From Leptospira terpstrae serovar Hualin str. LT 11-33 = ATCC 700639 (GTDB lineage: Bacteria; Spirochaetota; Leptospiria; Leptospirales; Leptospiraceae), in contig NZ_AOGW02000006.1 of assembly GCF_000332495.1 (NCBI RefSeq), positions 434,001 through 498,000 on the forward strand: a stretch of DNA of 64,000 nt. The letters run 5' to 3'. The notes under the pieces were generated by a model. That model ran no database searches, had not been told where the DNA came from, and saw only the letters and a program-made list of their open reading frames with translations. The first letter of the stretch is position 1; each line of letters starts with the position of its first letter. Made by a program: the position numbers and the translations under genes. This document shows positions 1-9,281 of this stretch, one piece after another.

Positions 1-360
1 GTAATCGGATGTGTGAGGTTTGTAAGGAATACGAGAAGACAATAGCCAACGGATGGTAAAGTCTTCCGGATCTTTTTCTTTTCCTATCGCTATGTTTTTT
101 CTTCTGGGAAACTGGATGAAGTCGGGATGGACACCTTTCATAAATTGGCGGCAAGAATCACAAACTCCGCAAGAGGTTCCTTCCAAACAAAGAAGTTGTC
201 TTGCAAATCTTTCCGCAGCAATCCACTTCCCTACCCCATCTGGACCATGAAAGATAAGAGAGCCTGGAATTCTCGATCTATCTTTTACAAAAGATTTTAA
301 ATAAGTCAGTGCAACATCTTGGCCTGACACTTGGTCGAAAGAAAACAAAGTATCAGACAT
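1..360 (-). CDS. holB: DNA polymerase III delta' subunit, N-terminal part (cut by left edge)
   Basis: The first 120 codons of a clamp-loader subunit are present, starting at ATG 358-360. I see the AAA+ N-terminus with FHGPDGVGKW near residue 38, where the usual Ser/Thr of the Walker A motif is Trp, and a Cys-rich zinc-module pattern (C, then CGVCDSC) near residues 60-70. A defective P-loop plus zinc module is typical of delta' rather than tau/gamma. In the clamp loader, delta' acts as the stator beside DnaX, whose gene lies at 17456-18907. It starts 5 bases after the ilvE stop, so the two are probably cotranscribed. The C-terminus lies outside the window. A generic AAA+ ATPase is the alternative, but the motif set argues for HolB. 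Confidence 0.8.
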   Translation of the reverse strand, partial: MSDTLFSFDQVSGQDVALTYLKSFVKDRSRIPGSLIFHGPDGVGKWIAAERFARQLLCLEGTSCGVCDSCRQFMKGVHPDFIQFPRRKNIAIGKEKDPEDFTIRWLLSSRIPYKPHTSDY

Positions 361-365
361 AGTGA

Positions 366-1289
366 TTAGTATACCGGAGTGAGCCAGCTCATATAGTTCG
401 GCTGTTCCCCACGAACTGCTTCAAAGAAAATCGATTGGATTTTTTTTGTGATGGGACCTATGTTTCCATCTCCAATGATCCTTCGATCTACTTCTTTTAC
501 CCAAGCGACTTGAACGCCTGTGCCAGAAAAAAATAATTCATCAGCAATGTAGAGTTCTGAACGTGCAATGTCTCTTTCTACTACTTGGTAACCCAAGTCT
601 TTTGCAATTTGAATGATACTACGACGAGTGATTCCTTCTAAGATGGAAGAAGGAATGGTTGGTGTATGGATCACTCCATCACGAACAATAAATAGATTTT
701 CCGCAGAACCTTCGGATACAAAACCTCTTGCATCCAAAAAGATTGCTTCATCCATTCCATTTTGTACGGCTTCTGATTTTGCAAGAGCTGAGTTTACATA
801 CCCACCACTGACTTTGGAAAGAGTGGGAATTTGGTTATCAGAAAATCTTTGCCATGAAGATACGATGGTCGTGAGGCCATTTTCTGTATCAAGATAGTCA
901 TCCAACTTCAAAGCATAAACTGTGATGTCCGCTTTCACATCGTGAAATCTAGGAGAGAGTTGTAAGGCAGAAGTATAAATGAAAGGCCTGAGATATATAT
1001 TTTGTTTTGCTTCGTTTTTACGAAGCAGTTCCAAAATGATGGATTGGATTTCCTCTGGTGTGATTTTGATTTGAAGCTGCATGATCTTTGTGGAGTTGAC
1101 AAGTCTCTTGCAGTGGTCAGGCAAACGGAAGACATAGAGATTTTTTTTAGCTTCATTGTAGTATCCGCGGATTCCACCAAAAACTCCGGTTCCATATTGT
1201 AAGGCATGGGTTTGGACACTGACTTTTGCGTCTTCGGAAGGAACGATCTTTCCTTCAAAGTATGTATAAGGGAATGAATTCTGAGCCAT
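366..1289 (-). CDS. ilvE: Branched-chain amino acid aminotransferase
   Basis: A 308-residue class IV PLP-dependent aminotransferase that interconverts leucine, isoleucine and valine with their 2-oxo acids, using glutamate/2-oxoglutarate. The Schiff-base lysine is in SKVSGGY at about residue 159, and the class IV signature EGSAENLFIV follows near residue 190-200. I chose ATG 1289 (MAQNSFPYTYFEGK) because AGGA sits seven bases upstream. An upstream in-frame start at 1325 adds 12 residues not typical of the family. It is divergent from mnmG and followed within 5 bases by holB. D-amino-acid transaminase or ADC lyase are the alternative class IV assignments, but length and the VFGGIRGY segment favour IlvE. 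Confidence 0.9.
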   Translation of the reverse strand: MAQNSFPYTYFEGKIVPSEDAKVSVQTHALQYGTGVFGGIRGYYNEAKKNLYVFRLPDHCKRLVNSTKIMQLQIKITPEEIQSIILELLRKNEAKQNIYLRPFIYTSALQLSPRFHDVKADITVYALKLDDYLDTENGLTTIVSSWQRFSDNQIPTLSKVSGGYVNSALAKSEAVQNGMDEAIFLDARGFVSEGSAENLFIVRDGVIHTPTIPSSILEGITRRSIIQIAKDLGYQVVERDIARSELYIADELFFSGTGVQVAWVKEVDRRIIGDGNIGPITKKIQSIFFEAVRGEQPNYMSWLTPVY

Positions 1290-1459
1290 TGAGATTCCTA
1301 TCCTTCCAATCTTCTGAAGTTTCAAAATTAGAAAATGAATTTTATCTTTTTTTCTCTCGAAGCTTAGGCCGATGGTTTTGATATCGTTCTAAAGAGTAGA
1401 ATAAGAATGAAAACTCACCCTCGTTTTTGATACGAACGGAAACTATAAGAAGACATAAT

Positions 1460-3334
1460 ATGAATCCTTCCTTTTATCCCAACCAATTTGATTGTATCGT
1501 TGTCGGTGCCGGCCATGCCGGAACAGAAGCTGCCTATATTACTGCCAAGGCAGGACTCAAAACTCTCCTCATCACAATGAACTTAGATACCATCGGGCAG
1601 ATGAGTTGTAATCCAGCCATTGGTGGAATTGCCAAAGGACATATGGTAAGAGAAGTGGATGCACTTGGCGGTCTTATGGGCCGAGTCATCGACCAAACTG
1701 GAATTCAATTTAAGATGTTAAACACATCGAAAGGTCCTTCGGTCTGGGCTCCGCGTGCGCAAGCAGAGAAGAAACAATACCAACTCATGATCAAACACCA
1801 GTTGGAAAAATTAAAAACTCTCTCTATCAGACAAGACACAGTGGAAGATTTGATCGTAGAAGGAAACCAAGTGACTGGTGTCATCACAGGTCGTGGATTT
1901 ACTTTTTATACAAACCATGTGATCTTAACCACTGGAACTTTTTTATCCAGTGTGATTCATATTGGAACTTACCAAAAGGAATCGGGTCGTATTGGAGAAC
2001 CAACTACCAAAGGACTCTCGCATACTCTGGCAAGATTTGAATTGAAACTAGGAAGATTGAAGACAGGAACTCCGGCTCGTGTTCATAAAAACTCCATTAA
2101 CTTTGAAGGTCTTGATGTACAAGAAGGAGATGAAAACCCTCGTCCCTTTTCTTTTGCAACGAAGAAGATTGATCGCAAACAAATTCCTTGTTACATCACT
2201 TATACCAACGACACCACTCACGAACTGATCAAACAAAACTTAGAATTCTCACCTATGTATTCAGGTCAGATCAAAAGTATTGGACCCAGGTATTGTCCGT
2301 CCATTGAAGACAAAGTGGTTCGCTTCGCAGAAAGGGATCGTCACCAAATTTTTATTGAACCAGAAGGTTATGAAACCAACGAAATGTATCTCAATGGTGT
2401 ATCCACAAGTTTGCCAGAGGAAGTGCAATGGAAGTTTCTTCGCAGCATCAAAGGTTTGGAAGAAGTGGAACTCATGCGTCCTGGTTACGCGATTGAATAC
2501 GATTTTGTAGATCCAACAGAATTAAATCCAACTCTGGAAACAAAAAAAGTCAAAGGTCTCTACCATGCAGGCCAGATCAATGGAACCACTGGTTATGAAG
2601 AGGCAGCAGCACAAGGACTTGTCGCCGCATACAATGTGATTCGGTCTGTCAAAAAAGAAGAACCTATTCTTTTCAAACGAAGTGAATCTTATATCGGAGT
2701 CCTTGTTGATGATTTGGTTTATAAAGGAGTAGAAGATCCCTACCGAATGTTTACCAGTCGTGCGGAATACCGTTTGCTTCTTCGCCAAGACAATGCCGAC
2801 CAAAGACTCATGCAGTATGGATATGAGATGGGACTTGTGGAAGAGTCACTCTACACGGATATGAAAGATCGTTACGCACGGATCGATAAAATCAAAACAC
2901 AAATGTTTGTGACTTCGATGAAACCAACAGAAGAACTCACTAAGGTTTTAGAAGAGAGAAAGATTGAGAATTATAAATTCGGCCATACCGTGGCTTCTTT
3001 TTTGAAACGCTCAGATATCAAAATCAAAGATATCGAACCGATTCTTTCTGATCTAGAATCCTTGAACGAAGATGAGAAGGCAGTACTTGAGATGGAAGTC
3101 AAATACGAAGGGTATTTAAAACGAGAGTTGGAAACCATCGAGTATCGTAAGAAGTTTTTAAACTTCCAGATTCCTTCTGATTTTGATTACGCAAGTGTGA
3201 AAGGTTTAAAGACAGAGGCTGTGGTGAAGTTAGAAAAACATAGACCTATGAATCTGGAAAATGCCCTTCACATTTCTGGTGTGGATCCGTCGGATGTAGA
3301 TTTACTTCTCTATCATTTGGTGGACAGACGATAG
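1460..3334 (+). CDS. mnmG: tRNA uridine-5-carboxymethylaminomethyl modification enzyme MnmG (GidA)
   Basis: A 624-residue FAD protein that with MnmE installs the (carboxymethyl)aminomethyl group on U34 of certain tRNAs. The N-terminus holds the dinucleotide-binding motif [11 protein letters not shown] (about residues 13-23), followed by MSCNPAIGG and the second GidA signature region around [12 protein letters not shown]. Length matches the family. ATG 1460 places the FAD motif at the usual distance from the start, while an in-frame start at 1427 would add an unneeded 11 residues. It heads the rsmG-parA-parB neighbourhood that often lies near bacterial replication origins, here interrupted by an opposite-strand exported protein gene. 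Confidence 0.95.
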   Translation: MNPSFYPNQFDCIVVGAGHAGTEAAYITAKAGLKTLLITMNLDTIGQMSCNPAIGGIAKGHMVREVDALGGLMGRVIDQTGIQFKMLNTSKGPSVWAPRAQAEKKQYQLMIKHQLEKLKTLSIRQDTVEDLIVEGNQVTGVITGRGFTFYTNHVILTTGTFLSSVIHIGTYQKESGRIGEPTTKGLSHTLARFELKLGRLKTGTPARVHKNSINFEGLDVQEGDENPRPFSFATKKIDRKQIPCYITYTNDTTHELIKQNLEFSPMYSGQIKSIGPRYCPSIEDKVVRFAERDRHQIFIEPEGYETNEMYLNGVSTSLPEEVQWKFLRSIKGLEEVELMRPGYAIEYDFVDPTELNPTLETKKVKGLYHAGQINGTTGYEEAAAQGLVAAYNVIRSVKKEEPILFKRSESYIGVLVDDLVYKGVEDPYRMFTSRAEYRLLLRQDNADQRLMQYGYEMGLVEESLYTDMKDRYARIDKIKTQMFVTSMKPTEELTKVLEERKIENYKFGHTVASFLKRSDIKIKDIEPILSDLESLNEDEKAVLEMEVKYEGYLKRELETIEYRKKFLNFQIPSDFDYASVKGLKTEAVVKLEKHRPMNLENALHISGVDPSDVDLLLYHLVDRR

Positions 3335-3370
3335 AAAATAGATAACCTCCTCCAATGTTTTCGCATAAAA

Positions 3371-3399
3371 AAACCAAGAAGGTCTTAACTTCTTGGTTT
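3371..3399. terminator. Bidirectional stem-loop between convergent genes
   Basis: A perfect 11-bp inverted repeat (AAACCAAGAAG / CTTCTTGGTTT) with a 7-base loop lies between mnmG and the convergent exported-protein gene. The A-run at 3367-3373 becomes a U-run on the minus strand, so it fits a rho-independent terminator best for the minus-strand gene and probably serves mnmG too. Confidence 0.65.
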
Positions 3400-3473
3400 C
3401 TACTTTCAAACTCTTATTAAGCTTCTTTTGTATTCAAGAAATCAATTCTCACAATCTACAGTTTAGATTTTCA

Positions 3474-4199
3474 TTAATCGTAAACGAGGACGTGGGTCTT
3501 TTCTAGAATCCAGTTGTCTCCTTGTTTCACGTGAAACGAATGGGACTCCAAACTTCCATCTGCTTTGTATTTGAGTTTATGCACACGTCGGTTCTCACCT
3601 TGAAAGAATTCCCTTTCGACGAGATTTCCTTTCGTATCAAATTTGAAGTGAATCTCCCCGAGTCCCTTTTTTTTGTCATCGGTTAGGTATTGAATTTGAA
3701 CATTCGGACGTTTCGGATCCATCTGAAAGCGAAAGGATTCATTATCTTTCGTTTCTAAATTTTTACCCTCTGCTGCAAAAACATTACCTTCTCCATCACT
3801 CTCAATGGAATAGACTATTAGCAAACGACCTTCTCCATCTTTGATATTCATCTTTTTCAAAGCACGTCCTTTGAATTGAAAATCCTTTCTCTCTACTAAG
3901 TGTCCACCGTTGTCATAAACTTCTTCACTAGAGACAAGTCCATCGGTGTAACGAAAGGTTGTTTTCCCATCGCCCTTACCTTCTTTATCAGAATATGTTT
4001 CGCTGATTAATTTTCCGTCAGAGTTGTATTCATATTCTGCGACATAAACCACCTGCCCTTCTGCATTGCGGACTATTTCTTTATTCGGAACTTTTTTAAT
4101 CTTTTTAAAAAGATAGGCATCTTTGTGGGACCACTTGCCAGGTGTGTAACCTAAAATAGGAAAGGAAAGGATGATTAAAAAACTAATGATTCGAATCAT
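3474..4199 (-). CDS. Exported protein with repetitive beta-hairpin segments
   Basis: About 242 residues, beginning with a hydrophobic signal peptide (MIRIISFLIILSFPILGY). The mature part is a run of short segments of the kind seen in MORN/YwqK-like antitoxin-type repeats: a glycine-turn strand such as NSDGKLISETY, then YTDGLVSSEEVYDNGG. This suggests an elongated beta structure. I do not recognise a specific function. ATG 4199 is preferred because it begins the signal peptide. An in-frame start at 4238 would put 13 extra residues ahead of it. The gene sits between mnmG and rsmG on the opposite strand and contains a parS site near its 3' end, so its DNA sequence is under a second constraint there. 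Confidence 0.7.
   Translation of the reverse strand: MIRIISFLIILSFPILGYTPGKWSHKDAYLFKKIKKVPNKEIVRNAEGQVVYVAEYEYNSDGKLISETYSDKEGKGDGKTTFRYTDGLVSSEEVYDNGGHLVERKDFQFKGRALKKMNIKDGEGRLLIVYSIESDGEGNVFAAEGKNLETKDNESFRFQMDPKRPNVQIQYLTDDKKKGLGEIHFKFDTKGNLVEREFFQGENRRVHKLKYKADGSLESHSFHVKQGDNWILEKTHVLVYD
3523..3538. promoter_or_regulatory. parS: parS centromere-like site 1
   Basis: The 16-mer tgtttcacgtgaaacg contains the 14-bp palindrome GTTTCACGTGAAAC, the core of the ParB-binding parS consensus. It lies in the 3' part of the exported-protein gene, about 2.2 kb from parB. An identical 16-mer is at 4482. Confidence 0.9.
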
Positions 4200-4257
4200 G
4201 GAAAAGAGTTCTCCTACAGGAGACATCGGCGAATTCATTTAAAACGATAACGAGATT

Positions 4258-5001
4258 ATGTCAGAAAAAACGATCCAAGAAGAAATCCAATCTATCATCC
4301 CTAATCTTTTTCCCACTCTCGAACCTGAGTTTGACTGGGAACTTGTGAAGAATTTTTATGAGTTTCTCAAACGAGACAATGAGAAAGGAGGATTCTTTTC
4401 ACGAAACGATTCAGAGAAAATACTAGAGAGACATATTTTGGAATCTTTGATCTTTGTTTGGAAGTTAAAAAGCACAGGATATGTTTCACGTGAAACGAAC
4501 ATTGCGGATGTCGGAACTGGGCCCGGTCTTCCCGGCTTTCTATTTGCCCTTTTAAAAAAAGCACCCCATGTCTTTCTCGTCGATTCCCAGAAGCGTAAGT
4601 TGGCATTGTTGGAAACTGAAATTGAGTCAGGCAGTCTTTCGAAAGTGAAAAAGCGAGTGGAGTTTATCTACGCACGCACAGAAGAGATTAATTCTAATTT
4701 TGATGTAGTCACTTCAAGAGCTATGGTTCCTTATCCCTACATTGCGGAAGTTACGACAAGGATGGTGAAATCAAAAGGTATATTATGTCCCTTTCTTGCG
4801 CAACCATACCAGGATTTGGAAAAGGAAACTGAAGTATTAAGCAACAATGGTTTCCTTTTGAAAAAAGAAATTCCCATTCCCGAATTAGAGTTTGTGGGAA
4901 AGAGACATATCAAAATACTGCAAAAGAATTCCCTTCCTAAAAAGGGATATCCCCGCGACTGGAAAGAAATCGTAAAGGAGACTAAAAGCAAGAATGGGTA
5001 A
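4258..5001 (+). CDS. rsmG: 16S rRNA (guanine-527-N7) methyltransferase RsmG (GidB)
   Basis: A 247-residue SAM-dependent methyltransferase for G527 of 16S rRNA. The SAM-binding motif I is [10 protein letters not shown] (about residue 83-92), followed by [14 protein letters not shown] and the VTSRAM segment that are typical of GidB. Its end overlaps parA by 8 bases, so parA is translationally coupled. Codons for YVSRET contain the second parS site. Loss of RsmG is known to give low-level streptomycin resistance in other bacteria. Confidence 0.93.
   Translation: MSEKTIQEEIQSIIPNLFPTLEPEFDWELVKNFYEFLKRDNEKGGFFSRNDSEKILERHILESLIFVWKLKSTGYVSRETNIADVGTGPGLPGFLFALLKKAPHVFLVDSQKRKLALLETEIESGSLSKVKKRVEFIYARTEEINSNFDVVTSRAMVPYPYIAEVTTRMVKSKGILCPFLAQPYQDLEKETEVLSNNGFLLKKEIPIPELEFVGKRHIKILQKNSLPKKGYPRDWKEIVKETKSKNG
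4482..4497. promoter_or_regulatory. parS: parS centromere-like site 2
   Basis: An identical copy of the 16-mer tgtttcacgtgaaacg found at 3523-3538, here embedded in the rsmG reading frame (codons for V-S-R-E-T). It lies about 500 bases upstream of parA. Two exact copies within 1 kb, beside parAB, make chance very unlikely. Confidence 0.92.
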
Positions 5002-5755
5002 AATCGTTTCTATCAGTAACCAAAAAGGTGGAGTCGGTAAAACGACCACGGCGATTAACTTGGCATCCAATCTTGTTGATCTAGGAAAGAAAGTACTTCT
5101 CCTCGATATTGATCCGCAAGGAAACTCAGGCTCTGGTCTTGGGTTGGAAGTGCAGTCATTACATAAAACAACTTATGAAGTTTTGATTGGAGAACTTTCC
5201 GCAAGAGAAGCGGTTCAAAAAACTTTTGTAAACAATCTAGATATCATTCCTTCGAACATCAATCTCTCAGGATTGGAAGTCGACTTTCTTGGAATGGATA
5301 AAAAGGAATTCAAATTGAAAGATGCATTGGCATCGATCAAAGAATCTTATGATTATATATTAATCGATTGTCCCCCTTCTCTTGGTGTTCTTACGATCAA
5401 CGCTCTTTGTGCTTCTCAGTCGGTGATGATCACTTTGCAAACAGAATACTTTGCACTCGAAGGACTCTCCCAGTTGATGCGAATTATTTCTCTCGTACAG
5501 TCGCAGTGGAATCCGTCCCTCGCACTCGAAGGAGTACTTCTCACGATGTATGACAAACGAACTAACTTAGCTAACCAAGTTGCAGAAGATGTTCGTAACT
5601 ACTTCAAAGAAAAAGTTTATGAAACTGTCATTCCACGAAATGTAAAATTATCAGAAGCCCCTTCCTTTGGAAAACCGATCAACTATTACGATCCCGATGG
5701 TGTAGGTGCTAAAAGTTATAAAAGTTTAGCGGAAGAAATTGTAGGGAAGGCATAA
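4994..5755 (+). CDS. parA: Chromosome partitioning ATPase ParA (Soj)
   Basis: A 253-residue ParA-family ATPase that moves or positions ParB-parS complexes over the nucleoid. The deviant Walker A motif KGGVGKTT is at residues 11-18, with its signature lysine 11. Walker B is in [13 protein letters not shown]. Length is that of chromosomal Soj-type ParA, without the N-terminal HTH of plasmid type Ia proteins. It overlaps rsmG by 8 bases and is followed after 4 bases by parB, so the pair forms one operon. Confidence 0.95.
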   Translation: MGKIVSISNQKGGVGKTTTAINLASNLVDLGKKVLLLDIDPQGNSGSGLGLEVQSLHKTTYEVLIGELSAREAVQKTFVNNLDIIPSNINLSGLEVDFLGMDKKEFKLKDALASIKESYDYILIDCPPSLGVLTINALCASQSVMITLQTEYFALEGLSQLMRIISLVQSQWNPSLALEGVLLTMYDKRTNLANQVAEDVRNYFKEKVYETVIPRNVKLSEAPSFGKPINYYDPDGVGAKSYKSLAEEIVGKA

Positions 5756-5759
5756 GGTT

Positions 5760-6650
5760 ATGGCACTCGGCAAAGGTAAAGTTTTAGGAAGAGGACTTGG
5801 GAATTTAATTCCCGTAAATGAAAATAACGTAGAGATTTCGAAAGACGAACAGAGTGGTCTTAGAGAAATCAAAGTCACTGAAATTTTACCAAACCCACAC
5901 CAACCAAGAAAACAATTCTCTGATGCATCCATCCAAGAACTTTCAAACACGATTGTAGAACATGGAGTGATCCAACCTATCGTTGTACAAAAAAATCCTG
6001 CTGGATCGGGATTTCTTTTGGTGGCAGGGGAAAGAAGGTTACGAGCTTGCAAACTAGCAGGCTTTGCCAAAATACCGGCAATTGTTCGAGACATTTCCGA
6101 AGCTGATATGATGGAATTAGCTCTCATCGAAAACATCCAAAGAGAAAACCTCAATCCAATGGATGAAGCATTGGCTTACCAAGCTATCATCGACAAACGC
6201 GGGTTAAAGGTAACGGATCTTGCCACTCGTGTGGGAAAAAACCGGGCTACGATTTCCAATTTAATTCGACTTTTGTCTTTACCAAAACCATTACAAGATT
6301 GGGTGAAGGAAGGAAAACTTTCGGAAGGCCAAGCGCGTCCCCTTCTCTCCATCCCTGATTCTAAAAAACAATTTGAAGTGGGTCAAAAGGTAATCGCAGA
6401 AGGTTGGAATGTTCGCGAAGTAGAAAATTATGTTTCTAATCTTTTGAACCCTGATAAAAAAACCAAATCAGTGGGTCCTGACAGACGGGATGCGAGTATC
6501 GTAAAGTTAGAAACAAAACTTAGAAATAAATATAGTTCCAAAGTGGAAGTGGCTCACAATGAAACGAATGGAAAAGGTAAGATTGTTTTTTCTTACGCTA
6601 ATATTACCGACATGGAAAGAATCTTAGAGCAACTCGGTGTGAAACTGTAG
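5760..6650 (+). CDS. parB: Chromosome partitioning protein ParB (Spo0J)
   Basis: A 296-residue ParB. The N-terminal ParB/Srx domain has NPHQPRKQF and the CTP-binding motif GERRLRA (about residue 87-93), followed by ENIQRENLNPMDEA. The central HTH (VGKNRATISNLIRLL) reads parS. A short dimerisation domain ends the protein. Known ParB proteins bind parS and then spread as CTP-dependent clamps. Its cognate sites are probably the two parS copies at 3523 and 4482. The last 27 bases overlap the 3' end of the convergent ABC transporter gene. Confidence 0.95.
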   Translation: MALGKGKVLGRGLGNLIPVNENNVEISKDEQSGLREIKVTEILPNPHQPRKQFSDASIQELSNTIVEHGVIQPIVVQKNPAGSGFLLVAGERRLRACKLAGFAKIPAIVRDISEADMMELALIENIQRENLNPMDEALAYQAIIDKRGLKVTDLATRVGKNRATISNLIRLLSLPKPLQDWVKEGKLSEGQARPLLSIPDSKKQFEVGQKVIAEGWNVREVENYVSNLLNPDKKTKSVGPDRRDASIVKLETKLRNKYSSKVEVAHNETNGKGKIVFSYANITDMERILEQLGVKL

Positions 6651-8444
6651 TTTCGCCAATCTTTCATACAATTCACTTTTTTTCATGAGTTCGTCATGTG
6701 TGCCGACGGACTCAACCTCCCCTTCCTTAATCACTACAATCTGATCCGACTTCACAACGGTCGAAAGCCGATGAGCGATCATGATGGTAGTTCTTTCTTT
6801 CACTAAAAAATCCAAAGCACGTTGGATCATTTGTTCTGATTCGGAATCGAGAGCCGATGTGGCTTCATCTAAAAGAAGAATTCTTGGGTTACGTAGTATG
6901 GCTCTTGCAATGGCAATTCTTTGTTTTTGTCCACCGGATAGCCTTGTCCCTAAATGTCCCAAATTACTTTCATAACCCTCAGGGAGTTGGTTAAGAAATT
7001 CTGTTACGTAAGCGTTCTCTGCAGCTTTTTGAATTTCTTCAAAACTAGCATTTGGTTTTCCATAAGCTATATTCTCACGTAAACTTCCGCTAAAGAGAAT
7101 GGGTTGTTGGGGAACAAAACCAATCAGAGATCGTAAATCTTTAAGAGTCAGGTCTTTCAGATCTAACCCTTCAATGAGTATTCGACCTTGGGTCGGATCA
7201 TAAAACCTAAGGATAAGTTCAAAGAGAGTACTCTTTCCTCCGCCGGATGGACCAACAAGTGCAGTAGTTTTATTTGCAGGAATTTCTAAATCAATTCCTT
7301 TGAGTGCTTGGTGGTCTGGTCTAGATGGATAAGAAAAAAATAGATTTTCTAAATTGATTTTTAGGCCATTACGCTTGGAGGAACCATTGGAGGAATGGTT
7401 AACTTCAGTGATCTTTAAAATTTTAGAGATTGGAGTAGGAGTGAGAGAATCTTGAATTTCCGATTCGGAAAGTAGAAGTTCCATTAAACGTTCCGTAGCA
7501 CCGGCGGCTCTTTGCAGATCACCTAATACTTCTGAGACGGCACCTACACTATTGGCTACCATGATGGCGTAAAATGAAAATGCGATCAGTTCCCCACCCG
7601 TGATTTTTCCTTCCAATACGTCGGTTCCACCGATCCAGAGCATCACACTAATTCCTGTGAGGATAAAAAGAATCACAGCGGCAATGAGAAGTGCTCTTTG
7701 TTTGATACGGGAAACTGCGACAGCAAATGTGTCCTCTACCGTCTGCGTAAATTTCTGTATGTCAACTTCTTGGTGGTGAAAGGATTGCAGGATTTTTATA
7801 TTGAGAAGGGACTCACTGACATAAGTTCCAATGTTTGCAATTTTATCCTGAGTGCTACGGGAAAGGTTACGTACTTTTTTTCCGTAATACAAAATGGGAA
7901 ACACAATGAAGGGAACACTGAGAAGGACAATCATGGAAAGTTTTGCATTTGTGATAAAAAGGAAAATGATTCCTCCCACAAACATCAAAATATTACGTAG
8001 GGCAATCGAAGCTGAGGATCCAATCACAGTCTGGATGAGTGTGGTATCGGTTGTAATTCGAGATTGAATTTCGCCAGGGGAATTGGTTTCAAAAAAACTA
8101 GGATGGATGAAGATGATATGTTTGAATACATCTCTCCGAATGTCAGAAGCAACACGTTCTCCTATCCAAGAAACTGTGTAGTGACGAATGTAAGTTCCGA
8201 TCGCAAGAAGGATCCCGACTAAAATGATAAAGGCGAGAGAGTAACCTAATTCCTCTTTGGATCTAGCGGAAAATCCAGCATCCACCAAATGACGTAATCC
8301 TTGTCCGAGACCTAAAGTTACCCCTGCTGTAAAGAGTAAGGCAAAGGAAGAAAGAGCCATTTGGAATCTATAGGGTTTTAGGTAAGAAAAAGTTTTAGAG
8401 AGAACGCGGATGTTTTTCGACTTTGGCCGATCAGGTGTTTGCAA
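6624..8444 (-). CDS. ABC exporter, fused membrane and ATPase domains (MsbA-like)
   Basis: 606 residues: a six-helix ABC transmembrane domain (about 1-330) fused to an ATPase domain with Walker A GPSGGGKST, signature LSGGQKQR, and Walker B/D-loop LLLDEATSALD. This is a homodimer-type exporter of lipids or amphiphiles. The substrate cannot be told. The start is TTG 8442-8444, supported by AAGGAT seven bases upstream. That ribosome site overlaps the stop codon of the YaaR-family gene, so the two are coupled. Its position at the end of the M23-bactofilin-YaaR operon suggests a cell-envelope role (inference). MsbA, lipid A flippase, is one possibility. Confidence 0.88.
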   Translation of the reverse strand: MQTPDRPKSKNIRVLSKTFSYLKPYRFQMALSSFALLFTAGVTLGLGQGLRHLVDAGFSARSKEELGYSLAFIILVGILLAIGTYIRHYTVSWIGERVASDIRRDVFKHIIFIHPSFFETNSPGEIQSRITTDTTLIQTVIGSSASIALRNILMFVGGIIFLFITNAKLSMIVLLSVPFIVFPILYYGKKVRNLSRSTQDKIANIGTYVSESLLNIKILQSFHHQEVDIQKFTQTVEDTFAVAVSRIKQRALLIAAVILFILTGISVMLWIGGTDVLEGKITGGELIAFSFYAIMVANSVGAVSEVLGDLQRAAGATERLMELLLSESEIQDSLTPTPISKILKITEVNHSSNGSSKRNGLKINLENLFFSYPSRPDHQALKGIDLEIPANKTTALVGPSGGGKSTLFELILRFYDPTQGRILIEGLDLKDLTLKDLRSLIGFVPQQPILFSGSLRENIAYGKPNASFEEIQKAAENAYVTEFLNQLPEGYESNLGHLGTRLSGGQKQRIAIARAILRNPRILLLDEATSALDSESEQMIQRALDFLVKERTTIMIAHRLSTVVKSDQIVVIKEGEVESVGTHDELMKKSELYERLAKLQFHTELL

Positions 8445-8448
8445 AGAA

Positions 8449-8919
8449 TTATCCTTTTAGATCAATAAGTAGACCTCTGATTTCATCCAATTGTTTCAAA
8501 ATTACGAAGGCACTGTTGTTTGGAGAAAACATAGTTTTTGCAAGTAAGTCCAATTTCTCATCTACTACTTTTACATAACGAACATCTTTTTGGTCATTGC
8601 GTCCTCGTTGAGGGGCTTGCATTACTTTGTAGTTTTTTTTAAGAATGAGCTCTGCAATTTGTTTGATGTGTTTTTTGTAGGACTCGAGGTTTTTGTGGTT
8701 AGGATCTTTGATGAGTTCTTTTTCTAAATCAGGAAGGTCTTTCCAAAGTTCATTTAGTTCTCTCGTTTCTTCTTTTCCTGCGGGGACGATGGATTCTAAA
8801 ATATCTAAAAAACTTTGTTTGGCTTCATCAACAGATCCGAGACTGCCTGTGAGTTTTTCTTTGGACCCTTTTTTTGCCTGAGTGGATACCGACTTTGGGT
8901 TGTTGTTTTGGATGATCAT
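8449..8919 (-). CDS. YaaR family (DUF327) protein
   Basis: 156 residues, mostly helical and highly charged, with the segments SFLDILESIVP, LWKDLPDLEKELIKDP and YKVMQAPQRGRNDQKDVRYVK that resemble the YaaR/DUF327 family. Function is not established for the family as far as I know. It lies 8 bases after the bactofilin gene, and its stop region provides the ribosome site of the ABC exporter. The linkage with a bactofilin suggests a role in envelope or cytoskeleton organisation (inference only). Confidence 0.75.
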   Translation of the reverse strand: MIIQNNNPKSVSTQAKKGSKEKLTGSLGSVDEAKQSFLDILESIVPAGKEETRELNELWKDLPDLEKELIKDPNHKNLESYKKHIKQIAELILKKNYKVMQAPQRGRNDQKDVRYVKVVDEKLDLLAKTMFSPNNSAFVILKQLDEIRGLLIDLKG

Positions 8920-8927
8920 AAACCCGC

Positions 8928-9281
8928 CTAATGACGAGTGGGATTAATCGTGCATTTTCCGTGAAACACTACACCTTCTTCGACAATCAGACGAGGAGTG
9001 ACAATATCCCCTTCCAATCGACAGCTAGAAAGTAATGTAACTCGTTCCGTTGCATAGATGTTCCCTCGGATTTCTCCTCCGGCAACTACCACACGTGCTT
9101 TGATATCTGTATCGACGATTCCTGACTTTCCTATAAGTACCTTTCCGGTGGTTTCGAGAACACCGCGAAATTTTCCATCGATACGAATTAGGCCTGGAAA
9201 TTTGAATTCACCTACGAACTCGGCGCCTTCTCCAATGATGCTATTAACTAAAAATTCTTCTTCTGTGGATGGATTGGACAT
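8928..9281 (-). CDS. Bactofilin (polymer-forming cytoskeletal protein)
   Basis: 117 residues with the regular GxIxG-type right-handed beta-helix repeats of bactofilins (for example IGKSGIVDTDIKARVVVAGGEIRGNI). Bactofilins polymerise without nucleotide and scaffold local peptidoglycan synthesis. In helical bacteria they influence cell curvature, usually together with an M23 protein. The start codon overlaps the stop of the upstream M23 gene (TAATG, shared base 9281), so the two are translationally coupled. Short flanking tails fit the usual family size. Confidence 0.9.
   Translation of the reverse strand: MSNPSTEEEFLVNSIIGEGAEFVGEFKFPGLIRIDGKFRGVLETTGKVLIGKSGIVDTDIKARVVVAGGEIRGNIYATERVTLLSSCRLEGDIVTPRLIVEEGVVFHGKCTINPTRH

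Noticed and set aside
935..1258. A 107-codon minus-strand frame within ilvE
   Set aside because: It overlaps a well-supported aminotransferase in another frame and has no domain or ribosome site.
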